Both the position numbers and the translations under genes were made by a program. From Arthrobacter sp. ok362 (GTDB lineage Bacteria; Actinomycetota; Actinomycetes; Actinomycetales; Micrococcaceae), in the NCBI RefSeq assembly GCF_900102785.1, contig NZ_FNGC01000006.1:1-64000 (forward strand): DNA of 64,000 bases, read 5' to 3'. How positions within the stretch are numbered: position 1 is the first letter of the stretch; each line of letters opens with the position of its first letter. A model generated the notes under the pieces. That model did not search any database. It was not told where the DNA came from and saw only the letters and a list, made by a program, of their open reading frames with translations. Shown piece after piece: positions 44,949 through 54,047 of the stretch.

Positions 44949-47166
44949 ACTTGACCTGGGCCTGGAGCGCCGGATCGGCAAGCGCTCCGCGGCCGTCATC
45001 GAAAAACACCTCGGCATCAGCACTGTCGGCGGGCTCCTGAACTACTTCCCCCGCCGCTACCTTAGCCGCGGCGAGCTGACACCCATCAGTGAGGTCCCGC
45101 TGGACGAGGAAGTGACCCTGATCGCCCGGGTGGTCTCCAACAGCACCCGGCCCATGCGCGCCCGGCGCGGTTCCCTGACCGACGTCGTGATCTCCGACGA
45201 CGCCGGCGGAGCGCTGCCGGGCACGCTCAAGGTCAGCTTTTTCAACGGGTTCCGGGCCAGGGCGGAGCTGCAGCCGGGCAGGCGCGCCATGTTCTCCGGC
45301 AAGGTCACCCGCTACGGCGGATCCCTCGGCCTGACCAACCCCGATTTCCTGCTGCTCGACGAGGACCCCGACACCCCGGGCATCGATCCGGAGAAGCTCG
45401 CCGCCATGCCGATCCCGGTGTACCCGGCCACGGCCAAACTCACCAGCTGGTCCATCCAGAAGGTCATCTCGACGCTGCTGGACACCGTGGATCTTGAAAC
45501 CCTCGGCGACCCGCTGCCGGCGGAGATCGCGGCGCGGGAGAAGTTCCTTCCGCTCGCAGACGCCTACCGGCTGATCCACGCCCCGCAAACCCCTGCGGAC
45601 TTCCAACGCGCCCGCGACAGGTTCCGCTACCAGGAAGCCCTGGTGCTCCAGTCGGCCCTGGCCCGCCGCCGCGCCCAACTCGCCGCCGAGGAAGCAACGG
45701 CCCGCCGCCCGGCACCGGACGGGCTGCTGCCGGCCTTCGACCGCCAGTTGCCGTTCACGCTGACCGCCGGCCAGGCCGCCGTCGGCAAGACGCTCTCCGG
45801 CGAGCTCGCCCAGGACTCGCCCATGAACCGGCTGCTCCAGGGCGAGGTGGGCTCCGGCAAGACGATCGTGGCGCTGCGTGCCATGCTGCAGGTGGTGGAC
45901 GCCGGGGGACAGGCTGCCCTGCTGGCCCCCACGGAAGTCCTCGCCGCCCAGCACTATGAATCCATCCGACGCACGCTCGGACCGCTCTCCCGGGACGGCA
46001 TGCTCGGCGGGTTCGGCCCCGACGCCGTCCAGGTCACCCTCCTCACCGGCTCCATGCCGACCGCGGCGCGGAAGCAGGCCATGCTGGACGCGGCCTCCGG
46101 AACGGCGGGAATCGTGATCGGCACCCACGCCCTGCTCAGCGACAACGTGACTTTCTACGACCTCGGCCTGATTGTGGTGGACGAGCAGCACCGCTTCGGC
46201 GTGGAACAGCGCGACGCCCTCCGGGCCAAAGCCAGCAAACCGCCGCACCTGCTGGTCATGACCGCCACCCCGATTCCCCGGACCGTGGCCATGACCGTGT
46301 TCGGAGACCTCGAAACGTCCGTGCTGGATGAGCTCCCCGCCGGCCGTGCCCCGATCTCCACCCACGTGGTGGGGCTCGCGGAACACCCGGCCTGGGCCAC
46401 CCGCATCTGGTCCCGTTCGCGGGAGGAGATCGACGCCGGCCACCAGGTCTACGTGGTCTGCCCCAAGATCGGCGCGGACGACGACGGCGACTTCACCCCG
46501 GGCGAGGCCGAACCGTCCGCTGCGGACCTCGAAGGCGAGAACGGCTCGCGGGAACTCGCTTCCGTCACCGGCGTCGTGGAACACCTCCAGGACGAACCAG
46601 CCCTCGCCGGGGTGGCTGTGGCGCCGCTGCACGGCCGGCAGGACCCGGTGCTGAAGTCTGAGACGATGGCCTCCTTCACGGCCAATCAGACCAAACTGCT
46701 CGTCTCCACCACCGTGATTGAGGTCGGCGTGGACGTCCACAACGCCACGCTCATGGTGATCCTGGACGCGGACCGCTTCGGCATCTCCCAGCTCCACCAG
46801 CTGCGCGGCCGGGTGGGCCGCGGCGGGCTGCCCGGGACCTGCCTACTGGTCACCACCCTGGAGCCGGGCCATCCGAGCCGGCGCCGGCTCGATGCCGTGG
46901 CGGCCACCACCGACGGCTTCGAACTGTCCCAGGAGGACCTCAAGCTCCGCCGGGAAGGCGACATCCTGGGCGCCTCGCAGTCAGGCGGGCGCTCCACCCT
47001 GAAGCTGCTGCGCGTCCTCGAACACGAGGACGTGATCGCCCGGGCCCGGCAGGACGCCCAGCGGATCGTGGCCGCCGATCCCTCGCTGGCGGGCCAGCCG
47101 AGGCTCGCGGCCGCGATCGAGGAATACTTGAACCCCGAGAAGGAGGCGTTCCTTGAACGCGGCTAG
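44938..47166 (+). CDS. recG: ATP-dependent DNA helicase RecG
   Basis: RecG regresses stalled replication forks and processes recombination intermediates. The 742-residue product has an N-terminal wedge/OB domain (GLLNYFPRRYLSRGELTPI), then helicase motifs: Walker A GEVGSGKT (302-309), VVDEQHRFGVEQR, TATPIPRT, and VSTTVIEVGVDV and HQLRGRVGRG of the second RecA lobe. The ATG at 44938 overlaps the DAK2 gene by 11 bases; longer upstream frames run through that gene. Length matches the family. Confidence 0.95.
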   Translation: MHAELDLGLERRIGKRSAAVIEKHLGISTVGGLLNYFPRRYLSRGELTPISEVPLDEEVTLIARVVSNSTRPMRARRGSLTDVVISDDAGGALPGTLKVSFFNGFRARAELQPGRRAMFSGKVTRYGGSLGLTNPDFLLLDEDPDTPGIDPEKLAAMPIPVYPATAKLTSWSIQKVISTLLDTVDLETLGDPLPAEIAAREKFLPLADAYRLIHAPQTPADFQRARDRFRYQEALVLQSALARRRAQLAAEEATARRPAPDGLLPAFDRQLPFTLTAGQAAVGKTLSGELAQDSPMNRLLQGEVGSGKTIVALRAMLQVVDAGGQAALLAPTEVLAAQHYESIRRTLGPLSRDGMLGGFGPDAVQVTLLTGSMPTAARKQAMLDAASGTAGIVIGTHALLSDNVTFYDLGLIVVDEQHRFGVEQRDALRAKASKPPHLLVMTATPIPRTVAMTVFGDLETSVLDELPAGRAPISTHVVGLAEHPAWATRIWSRSREEIDAGHQVYVVCPKIGADDDGDFTPGEAEPSAADLEGENGSRELASVTGVVEHLQDEPALAGVAVAPLHGRQDPVLKSETMASFTANQTKLLVSTTVIEVGVDVHNATLMVILDADRFGISQLHQLRGRVGRGGLPGTCLLVTTLEPGHPSRRRLDAVAATTDGFELSQEDLKLRREGDILGASQSGGRSTLKLLRVLEHEDVIARARQDAQRIVAADPSLAGQPRLAAAIEEYLNPEKEAFLERG

Positions 47167-47190
47167 GACCACACGACAGGGGCCCCGCCC

Positions 47191-47820
47191 ATGAGCCGGA
47201 TCATTGCCGGCGCCGCCGGCGGCAGCACCCTGAACAGCGTCCCCGGGAGCCTGACGCGGCCCACAACCGACCGGGTCAAGGAAGCGCTGTTTTCCCGGCT
47301 GGACGCCTTCGACGTCATTGCCGGCGCCAGGGTGCTGGACCTCTATGCCGGATCCGGCTCGCTGGGTGTGGAGAGCGGCAGCCGCGGCGCCGACTCCGTG
47401 GACCTGGTCGAATTCGACGCCAAGGCCAGCGCCGTCTGCCAGCGCAACGCGGACCTCGTCAACACCGTCGCGGGCCGCAAGGTGGTCTCCGTGCACCGCT
47501 CCAAGGTCGAATCCTTCCTGGACCGGACCGCTGAGGCCGTGCGCTGGGACCTGGTGTTCCTGGACCCGCCCTACCCCCTGGACGAGCCGGCCCTCGCTGC
47601 CGTGCTGGCCAAGCTGGTGCCGCACCTGGGCGAGGTGGCCGTCGTGGTGGTGGAACGCTCGTCCCGGACCCCCGAGCCGGCATGGCCCGAGGGCATGGAA
47701 CGGTTTGCCGAGAAGAAGTACGGGGAAACCCGGCTGTGGTTCGCCGAGCCCGGTGTGGAAGCCGTGGAAGCCGTGGACGCCGTCGACTTAGAGGCCGTTA
47801 ACGAAAAAGTCGAGGACTAA
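47191..47820 (+). CDS. rsmD: 16S rRNA (guanine-966-N2)-methyltransferase
   Basis: A 209-residue SAM-dependent methyltransferase: RIIAGAAGGSTL at the N-terminus, TRPTTDRVKEALFSRL, the SAM loop VLDLYAGSGSLGVES, and the base-methylation motif FLDPPYPL. It modifies G966 of 16S rRNA during small-subunit assembly. The tail is an odd repeat-like VEAVEAVDAVDLEAV segment. Its TAA stop overlaps the stop of the convergent gene. Confidence 0.92.
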   Translation: MSRIIAGAAGGSTLNSVPGSLTRPTTDRVKEALFSRLDAFDVIAGARVLDLYAGSGSLGVESGSRGADSVDLVEFDAKASAVCQRNADLVNTVAGRKVVSVHRSKVESFLDRTAEAVRWDLVFLDPPYPLDEPALAAVLAKLVPHLGEVAVVVVERSSRTPEPAWPEGMERFAEKKYGETRLWFAEPGVEAVEAVDAVDLEAVNEKVED

Positions 47821-48602
47821 CCGGCCAGCACGTCGAGTTCGACGCCGGAGAGCAGCCTGGCCGGATGCGGGCCGCGCGCCGTGAGCGCCGCCGTCCAGAC
47901 CTCCGGCCACGGGCCCTGCGTCCCGGTCAGGATGATGTTCCCGGGGTACCGGCCGGTGAACATTCCGGCCTCGGCGAAGGCCGAGACGTCGGTCATGGCC
48001 CGGCGCATGGCCGCGACCTGGCTCCGGACCAGGGTCAGCCCGGGTTCGTCGCCCACGTTGACAATCAATACCCCGCGCGGCGTCAGCCGAGCCGCAGCCT
48101 CCTGGTAGAACTCGGTGCATGCGATGTGTTCCGGCGCCTCGGGCCCGGAGAAGATGTCCAGGATCACGACGTCGAAGCGCAGCTCCGCCGGAAGCCCGGC
48201 GAGGGCGTCGCGGGCATCGCCGATCACCGTGTGCAACTGCGTTCCTTCCGGCAGGGGCAGCTGCGCCAGCACGAAGTCGAGCAGTTCCCGTTCCAGCTCC
48301 ACGGCATACTGGACCGAACCGGGCCGGGTGGCCTGGATGTAGCGGGCCAGCGTCAGGGCACCCGCGCCCAAGTGCAGGGCAGCGATGGGCTCGCCCCAAG
48401 GGGCGGCGAGGTCCACCACGTGTCCGATCCTGCGCAGGTACTCGTAGAAGATGTCCGCGGGATCGGCCAGGTTGACGTGGGACTGCTCGGCGCCGCCGAT
48501 GCTCAGCACGAAGCCGCCGTCGGTAAAGGGATCCGGTTCGATCGCGGCGTGCTGCCCGGTGGTCCGCAGGAACCGGGAGGCTCCGGGTTGCAGCGCGGCC
48601 AT
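47817..48602 (-). CDS. Spermidine-synthase-like methyltransferase-fold protein
   Basis: A 261-residue Rossmann-fold protein with ALHLGAGALTLARY (nucleotide-binding loop), VELERELLDFV, GDARDALAGL and VVILDIFSGPEAPEH, the pattern of the polyamine-aminopropyltransferase/fused spermidine synthase group. Many actinobacterial members are not proven spermidine synthases, so the substrate is open. ATG 48602 is preferred over TTG 48608; it lies two bases after the aminotransferase stop. It overlaps the rsmD end by three bases, tail to tail. Confidence 0.8.
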   Translation of the reverse strand: MAALQPGASRFLRTTGQHAAIEPDPFTDGGFVLSIGGAEQSHVNLADPADIFYEYLRRIGHVVDLAAPWGEPIAALHLGAGALTLARYIQATRPGSVQYAVELERELLDFVLAQLPLPEGTQLHTVIGDARDALAGLPAELRFDVVILDIFSGPEAPEHIACTEFYQEAAARLTPRGVLIVNVGDEPGLTLVRSQVAAMRRAMTDVSAFAEAGMFTGRYPGNIILTGTQGPWPEVWTAALTARGPHPARLLSGVELDVLAG

Positions 48603-48604
48603 GC

Positions 48605-49816
48605 TCAAAGCCTGTCGCGCAAGGTCGCCAGCCGCTCGGCGGCCTCTTCCAGCACGTGCAGCTGCTTGCAGAAAGCGAAGCGGAGCAGACTGCGGGTGCG
48701 CTCGGCGCCGTCGGCGTGGCAGAAGACCGGTACCGGGATCGCGGCGACGCCCACGAGGGCCGGGAGCCTGCGGGCCAGCTCCACGGAATCGGTGATCCCC
48801 AGCGGTGAGGTATCCACGTTCACGAAGTAGGTGCCCTGCGGCGTCAGGACGTCGAGGCCCGCTGCCCGGAGTCCCTCGCTGAGGATGTCGCGCTTGTACC
48901 GGAGCGTGTCGGCAATGCCGGCATAGAACTCGTCCGGAAGCCCCAGCCCCACCGCGATCGCGGCCTGGAAGGGCGTGCCGGAACTGTAGCTCAGGAACTG
49001 CTTGACCGTCCGGGCGGCGGCCACGAGGTGCTCCGGTCCGGAGAGCCAGCCGATCTTCCAGCCGGTGAAGGAGAACGTCTTGCCTGCCGAGGAAATGGTC
49101 AGCGTGCGCTCGGCCGCGCCGGGCAGGGTGGCCAGCGGGATGTGCCGCACACCGAAGGTCAGGTGCTCGTATACTTCGTCGGTGACGATGACGGCGTCGT
49201 ATTTCGCGGCCAGTTCGACGACGCGCGCAAGCACCTCGCGGGGGAACACCGCGCCGGTCGGGTTGTGCGGATTGTTGATCAGCACCACCTTGGTGCGGTT
49301 GCTGAACGCGGCCTCGAGCGCTGCCAGGTCCGGCATGAAATCCGGGGCCAGGAGCGGGGCCGTGACGTGCGTGGCGCCGGAGAGGCCGATGATGGCGCCG
49401 TAGGAGTCGTAGAACGGCTCGAACGTGAGCACCTCGTCTCCCGGTCCGACCAGCGCGAGCAGCGAGGCGGCGATGGCCTCTGTGGCGCCGGTCGTGACGA
49501 TGATCTCGGTCTGGGGATCCGGTGCCAGCCCGTAGAACCGCTGCTGGTGGACTGCGATTGCCTCCCGCAGGGGCAGGATGCCCTTGCCAGGCGCATACTG
49601 GTTGGCTCCGGCGGCGATGGCGGCCTGGGCGGCCTCCTTGATCTCGACGGGGCCGTCCTCATCCGGGAAGCCCTGGCCGAGGTTGATGGCGCCCGTGCTG
49701 AGCGCCAGGGTGGTCATCTCCTCGAAGATCGTGACGCCCAGCGAACCGTCAGGGGAGAGCAAGTTGGCGCCGGTTGCGGCGCGCTGCCATGGGAACTGGG
49801 GAGGGAGCTGGGACAT
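48605..49816 (-). CDS. Class I/II pyridoxal-phosphate aminotransferase
   Basis: A 403-residue fold-type I aminotransferase: NLGQGFPDEDGP, TTGATEAIAA, FEPFYDSYGA, NPHNPTGAVF, VTDEVYEHL, and SSAGKTFSFTGWKIGW with the PLP-binding lysine; RFAFCK holds the substrate-carboxylate arginine. This pattern is that of kynurenine/methionine-type aminotransferases and actinobacterial DapC. Which amino acid is used cannot be read. It leads a two-gene minus-strand unit and is divergent from coaD. Confidence 0.88.
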   Translation of the reverse strand: MSQLPPQFPWQRAATGANLLSPDGSLGVTIFEEMTTLALSTGAINLGQGFPDEDGPVEIKEAAQAAIAAGANQYAPGKGILPLREAIAVHQQRFYGLAPDPQTEIIVTTGATEAIAASLLALVGPGDEVLTFEPFYDSYGAIIGLSGATHVTAPLLAPDFMPDLAALEAAFSNRTKVVLINNPHNPTGAVFPREVLARVVELAAKYDAVIVTDEVYEHLTFGVRHIPLATLPGAAERTLTISSAGKTFSFTGWKIGWLSGPEHLVAAARTVKQFLSYSSGTPFQAAIAVGLGLPDEFYAGIADTLRYKRDILSEGLRAAGLDVLTPQGTYFVNVDTSPLGITDSVELARRLPALVGVAAIPVPVFCHADGAERTRSLLRFAFCKQLHVLEEAAERLATLRDRL

Positions 49817-49864
49817 TCAGTCATGTTATCCCGGCCTGCGGCGCGGATACGGTAGGTTCGGAGC

Positions 49865-50365
49865 ATGAGACGCGCTGTTTGCCCTGGCTCCTTTGACCCC
49901 ATTCACAATGGACACCTTGAAGTCATTGCGCGTGCCGCGGGCCTCTTCGACGAGGTGATCGTGGCCGTGTCAACGAACATGGCCAAGAAGTATCGCTTCA
50001 GCGTTGAGGAGCGGATCGACATGGCCAAGGAAACGTTCGCGTCCTTGCGCGGCATCGTGGTGGAACCTGTGGGGGAGGGGCTCCTGGCCGAGTACTGCAG
50101 GCAGCGTGGTGTGTCCGCGATCGTCAAGGGCCTGCGTTCGTCCTCGGACTTCGACTACGAGCTGCCGATGGCCACGATGAACCGGCAACTGACCGGCGTC
50201 GAGACGGTATTCCTGCCGGCGGAAAGCCACTACCTTCACCTGTCCTCCACCCTCATCAAAGAGGTCTTCACCCTGGGCGGGGACGTCTCGGACTTTGTTC
50301 CCCGGTCCGTGCTGAAACGGCTGGCTCCGGGCGAGCCGGTCCAGAACCGGGCGCGCAAAGTGTAA
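49865..50365 (+). CDS. coaD: Phosphopantetheine adenylyltransferase
   Basis: CoaD adenylates 4'-phosphopantetheine to dephospho-CoA, the penultimate step of CoA synthesis. The 166-residue protein shows CPGSFDPIHNGH with the HxGH-type nucleotide site (PIHNGH), VKGLRSSSDFDYE, and SSTLIKE near the end. Length is typical (about 160). ATG 49865 lies in a short gap divergent from the aminotransferase gene. Confidence 0.96.
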   Translation: MRRAVCPGSFDPIHNGHLEVIARAAGLFDEVIVAVSTNMAKKYRFSVEERIDMAKETFASLRGIVVEPVGEGLLAEYCRQRGVSAIVKGLRSSSDFDYELPMATMNRQLTGVETVFLPAESHYLHLSSTLIKEVFTLGGDVSDFVPRSVLKRLAPGEPVQNRARKV

Positions 50366-50452
50366 GCTTGACCGGTACTCGGCGGCCTGCTGCCGGTTGC
50401 GTGGCCCGAATCCGAGGCCGTTTGTGGTGGGAACCGCAGGCGTGTCCCCGGT

Positions 50453-50482
50453 TTGAGTCCGTCCGGAAGTTCAGGCTAAGAT
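50453..50482 (+). promoter_or_regulatory. Putative promoter of the DUF177-rpmF-rnc-mutM operon
   Basis: TTGAGT (50453-50458) and TAAGAT (50477-50482) are 18 bases apart, about 30 bases before the ribosome site of the DUF177 gene. Boxes are close to the sigma-A consensus. Confidence 0.45.
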
Positions 50483-50515
50483 AGTACGTCGGTCATATGT
50501 TCAACAGGAGTTCTC

Positions 50516-51064
50516 ATTAAACGAGATGCTAGTTCGCCCTTGGCGTTCGACGTCAAGGACCTCGGACGCAGTCCGGGAAGCATGCGAACGCTGACGGAAC
50601 ATGTACCCGCACCAAGTGATCTTGGTGTGGCGCTCATTGGCGTGCAGGAAGGCTCGGATATCGAGCTGGACCTGCGACTTGAGGCCGTACACGAAGGAAT
50701 TCTGGTATCAGGAACCGCGCTCGTTGAAGTTACTGGCGAATGCGGCCGATGCCTGGATCCCCTTGCGTATGACCAAGAGGTTGATGTGCAAGAACTTTTC
50801 TTCTACGAGGACGCTGTGTTCTCCGACGAAGAAGACGAAGAAGAGCAACGTCGAGTCGAGCACGATCTGATCGATCTTGAGCCGGTGTTGCGGGACGCAG
50901 TTGTCACCATACTGCCGTTCCAGCCGGTGTGCCGGGAAGACTGCCAGGGCCTTTGCTCCGAATGTGGAGTACGCCTGGAAGACGAGCCGGGGCATCACCA
51001 CGAGGTCGTAGATCCTCGTTGGGCTGCCCTGACTGACTTGGCTAAGCCTGACCGGCAAAACTGA
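50516..51064 (+). CDS. DUF177 (YceD) family protein, probable ATT start
   Basis: A YceD/DUF177 protein of about 182 residues, a family co-encoded with ribosomal protein L32 and linked to 23S rRNA maturation. Four cysteines in two pairs are visible (GECGRCLDP; VCREDCQGLCSECG), as is usual. TTG at 50540 is the first standard start but has no ribosome site. ATT at 50516, in frame, stands five bases after AGGAG (50506-50510) and would add KRDASSP. I prefer ATT, as in infC, though this needs protein evidence. Confidence 0.82.
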   Translation: MKRDASSPLAFDVKDLGRSPGSMRTLTEHVPAPSDLGVALIGVQEGSDIELDLRLEAVHEGILVSGTALVEVTGECGRCLDPLAYDQEVDVQELFFYEDAVFSDEEDEEEQRRVEHDLIDLEPVLRDAVVTILPFQPVCREDCQGLCSECGVRLEDEPGHHHEVVDPRWAALTDLAKPDRQN

Positions 51065-51100
51065 TTTGTAAGTGTTGGACTAGAGAGAAATGAGTTAGCC

Positions 51101-51304
51101 GTGGCTGTTCCCAAGCGGAAAATGTCTCGCTCGAATACCCGCGCCCGCCGCTCCCAGTGGAAGGCAACTGCCCCCCACCTGGTGAAGACCGTAGAGAACG
51201 GCCAGGTTGTTTACAGCCTGCCGCACCAGGCAAAGGTCGTTACCGACTCGGCTGGCACTGCGCTGTTCCTTGAGTACAAGGGCCGCAAGGTCGCAGACGT
51301 CTAA
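51101..51304 (+). CDS. rpmF: 50S ribosomal protein L32
   Basis: A 67-residue basic protein starting [20 protein letters not shown], the signature of L32. The zinc-binding cysteines found in many L32 proteins are absent, so this is the zinc-independent form. GTG 51101 gives the family N-terminus. It sits between DUF177 and rnc, the usual order. Confidence 0.95.
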   Translation: MAVPKRKMSRSNTRARRSQWKATAPHLVKTVENGQVVYSLPHQAKVVTDSAGTALFLEYKGRKVADV

Positions 51305-51325
51305 TCCGCCAACAGGCTGAAAAAG

Positions 51326-52048
51326 ATGTCTTCAACTGAAGAGCTTCTGAAGCGTCTCGGTGTCACTATTGACGCCGGGACGCTTCGTCTTGCGCTCACA
51401 CACCGTTCCTACGCCTACGAAAACGGCGGCATCCCCACCAACGAACGGCTCGAGTTCCTGGGCGACTCCATTCTGGGGTTCTCCGTAACTGACGCGCTGT
51501 ACCGTGATAACCCCACGCTGCCCGAAGGCGACCTGGCCAAGCGCCGGTCCGCCGTCGTCAGCACCCGGGCCCTGGCCGGCATCGGCCGCAGCATCGGGCT
51601 GGGCGAATACATCTACCTCGGACAGGGCGAGAAGCTCACCGAAGGCAAGAACAAAGCGTCCATCCTGGCGGACACCATGGAGGCGCTGATCGGCGCCACC
51701 TACCTCTCCAACGACATCGAGACGGCCCGGCAGCTGGTCATGCGGCTGGTCGGCCCGCTGTTGAAGGACGCGGCCGCCCTCGGCGCTGGCACAGACTGGA
51801 AGACGAGTATCCAGGAGCTGGCGGCCAGCCGGCAGCTTGGAACCATCAACTACGCGGTTGACGGCTCCGGACCGGACCATGCCCGGACGTTCGAGGCCGT
51901 GCTGCGGATCGGTGGCACCGACTATGGCACCGGCACCGGCAACTCCAAGAAGGAAGCCGAGCAGGAGGCCGCCGCCGACGCCTGGCGCCGGCTGACCGCT
52001 CCGTCCGCGCCTGATCCGCAGCAACTGCACACCCAGACCGGCACGTAG
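51326..52048 (+). CDS. rnc: Ribonuclease III
   Basis: RNase III cuts double-stranded RNA, including rRNA precursors. The 240-residue product has the catalytic signature [14 protein letters not shown] with the acidic residues, a second acidic site near [12 protein letters not shown], and a C-terminal double-stranded RNA-binding domain ([11 protein letters not shown] to [13 protein letters not shown]). ATG 51326 follows rpmF by 21 bases. Confidence 0.95.
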   Translation: MSSTEELLKRLGVTIDAGTLRLALTHRSYAYENGGIPTNERLEFLGDSILGFSVTDALYRDNPTLPEGDLAKRRSAVVSTRALAGIGRSIGLGEYIYLGQGEKLTEGKNKASILADTMEALIGATYLSNDIETARQLVMRLVGPLLKDAAALGAGTDWKTSIQELAASRQLGTINYAVDGSGPDHARTFEAVLRIGGTDYGTGTGNSKKEAEQEAAADAWRRLTAPSAPDPQQLHTQTGT

Positions 52049-52057
52049 GCGGCGGCG

Positions 52058-53047
52058 TTGCCTGAACTGCCCGAGGTGGAGGTGGTCCGGCGCGGCCTGG
52101 TGAGCTGGGTGCGGGGCCGGACCATCACCTCCGTCGATGTGCTGGACCCGCGCTCCCTGCGCCGGCATGCCCTGGGCCCGGAAGACTTTGCCGGCAACCT
52201 TGAGGGCGCACGGGTGCTGGACGTGGTCCGCCGCGGCAAATTCCTCTGGATGCCGCTGGCGGACACGCCCGCCCCGTCCGGGAGCAGTGTGCCGTCCGGG
52301 AGCAGTGTCCCGTCCGCAGCGCCTTCCCCCGCCGTCGCACTCATGGCCCACCTTGGCATGTCCGGCCAGCTGCTGATGCAGGACCCCGGCGTTCCGGACG
52401 AAAAACACCTCAAGGTCAGGCTGCGGCTCAGCCCCGCCGAAGGCATGCCCGAACAGCTCCGGTTCGTGGACCAGCGCATCTTTGGCGGCCTGTTCCTCAC
52501 CTCGCTGATCCCCACGGACGACGGCGGGCCGGGCGGCCTCGCCGAAACGCCGCTGCCGCTCATCGCCGAGGAAGCCTCGCACATTGCCCGGGACCCGCTG
52601 GACCCCTATTTTTCCTTCGAGGGCTTCTACCGGCGCCTGCGCGCGCGCAAAACCGGGCTCAAGCGGGCGCTGCTGGACCAAGGCCTGGTCTCCGGGATCG
52701 GCAACATCTACGCGGACGAGGCCCTCTGGAAGGCGCGGCTGCATTATGCCCGGCCCACCGACACCCTGCGCCGCGCCGACGCGCTGCGGGTCCTCGACGC
52801 CGCCCGCGAAGTCATGACGGATGCGCTGGCCGCCGGCGGCACGAGCTTCGATTCGCTCTACGTCAACGTCAACGGTGCCTCCGGGTACTTTGACCGCTCC
52901 CTGAACGCCTACGGCCGGGAGGGCCTCGAGTGCAAGCGCTGCGCCGCCGCCGGCCGGGTCAGCCGGCTGTTGCGGGAGCAGTTCATGAACCGTTCCTCGT
53001 ACACCTGTCCTGTCTGCCAGCCCCGGCCGCGGAACGGGCGCTGGTAG
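52058..53047 (+). CDS. mutM: Formamidopyrimidine-DNA glycosylase
   Basis: MutM (Fpg) removes 8-oxoguanine and related lesions. The 329-residue product begins [13 protein letters not shown], so the Pro2 nucleophile and Glu3 are in place after the TTG start. The lesion-binding middle ([16 protein letters not shown]) and C-terminal zinc finger (CKRC ... CPVC) are complete. It is longer than the usual 270-290, partly through a low-complexity insert with two PSGSSV repeats at about residues 73-85. The last 65 bases overlap the minus-strand oleD frame. Confidence 0.93.
   Translation: MPELPEVEVVRRGLVSWVRGRTITSVDVLDPRSLRRHALGPEDFAGNLEGARVLDVVRRGKFLWMPLADTPAPSGSSVPSGSSVPSAAPSPAVALMAHLGMSGQLLMQDPGVPDEKHLKVRLRLSPAEGMPEQLRFVDQRIFGGLFLTSLIPTDDGGPGGLAETPLPLIAEEASHIARDPLDPYFSFEGFYRRLRARKTGLKRALLDQGLVSGIGNIYADEALWKARLHYARPTDTLRRADALRVLDAAREVMTDALAAGGTSFDSLYVNVNGASGYFDRSLNAYGREGLECKRCAAAGRVSRLLREQFMNRSSYTCPVCQPRPRNGRW
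52274..52309 (+). repeat. 18-base tandem repeat inside mutM
   Basis: Two copies of an 18-base unit (52274-52291 and 52292-52309, differing only at the last base), followed by a partial third, encode [14 protein letters not shown]. This lies in a loop between conserved strands. Confidence 0.8.
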
Positions 53048-54047
53048 GGGAGCCCGGGCGCGAAACCCGAGCCGCTGAAAATGAACCGTAGTGCTCGGCC
53101 AGCCTCGCCAGGCCCTCATCAAGCGAAACGGCGGGCGTCCAGTTGAGGAGTTCACGGGTCTCGCGCTGGTCGAACCAGTGGGCGGTGGAGAGCTGCTCGG
53201 CGAGGAATCTGGTCATCGGCGGCTCCCCAGCCCGGCCGGTACCGGTCCAGAGCTTCTCCACCACCGATCCTGCCGCGCGCGCGAGCCTGCCCGGCACCGT
53301 CCACGACGGCGCGGGGACGCCGGCCGCGGCGCAGATGCCCGCCAGCAGCTCGCCGACAGGGCGGGGTTCGCCGTTGCTGACCACGAGCGCCCGGCCGTGG
53401 ATGTGCTCCATGCGGTGCAGCGCGGCGACGATGGCCGAGGCGGCGTTGTCCACGTAGGTGGTGTCGATCAGGGCCGCCCCGGCGTCGAGCAGCGGCAGGC
53501 GGCCGCGGCTGGCACGTTCCAGCACCCGTTCCACCAGCTGTGTGTCGCCCGGGCCCCAGACGATGTGCGGGCGCACCGCCGCGACCCGGAAATCCGGCAC
53601 GTCCGCGGCCAGCGCCAGCAGTTCGGCCTCGGCCTTGGTGCGGGAGTAGTCGCCGTGCGCGCGGGCCGGGTCCGCCGGCTCGGCGCCCAGTCCGGCGATG
53701 GCGGCGCCGGAGTTGGCTACGGACGGGGAGGAGACGAACACCAGGTCCCGCACGCCGGCCTCCCGGGCCGCACGGAGCAGGCGACGGGTGCCTTCGGCAT
53801 TCACTTCCTCGAAATCCGCGGCGCGGCCGGTGAAGGAGACCTTCGCGGCCAGGTGGATGACGCCCTCGGCGCCGGAGACGGCGCGACGGACGGCGTCGTC
53901 GTCCGTGACGGACCCGGAGAGGTCCGCGGCGCCGTCGACGCCCGAGGGACGGCGTTGGAACGTGGTGACGGCGTGGCCCTGCCGTACCAGCAGCCGGGCC
54001 ACTTCACGGCCGAGCAAGCCGCTCGCGCCGGTGACGAGGACCCTCAC
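52983..54047 (-). CDS. oleD: OleD-like NAD(P)-dependent beta-hydroxy acid reductase
   Basis: A 354-residue extended SDR of the 3-beta-HSD type: [18 protein letters not shown] (Rossmann), the [11 protein letters not shown] active-site YxxxK, and [13 protein letters not shown]. In the olefin pathway OleD reduces the 2-alkyl-3-keto acid made by OleA. GTG 54047 overlaps the oleBC stop (GTGA). The natural domain ends near residue 320; the reading frame continues into antisense mutM, giving a 65-base overlap. Confidence 0.85.
   Translation of the reverse strand: MRVLVTGASGLLGREVARLLVRQGHAVTTFQRRPSGVDGAADLSGSVTDDDAVRRAVSGAEGVIHLAAKVSFTGRAADFEEVNAEGTRRLLRAAREAGVRDLVFVSSPSVANSGAAIAGLGAEPADPARAHGDYSRTKAEAELLALAADVPDFRVAAVRPHIVWGPGDTQLVERVLERASRGRLPLLDAGAALIDTTYVDNAASAIVAALHRMEHIHGRALVVSNGEPRPVGELLAGICAAAGVPAPSWTVPGRLARAAGSVVEKLWTGTGRAGEPPMTRFLAEQLSTAHWFDQRETRELLNWTPAVSLDEGLARLAEHYGSFSAARVSRPGSPTSARSAAGAGRQDRCTRNGS

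Noticed and set aside
44707..46797. Minus-strand open frame of 696 codons opposite recG
   Set aside because: Composition is typical of an antisense shadow of a GC-rich gene; RecG motifs are unambiguous on the plus strand.
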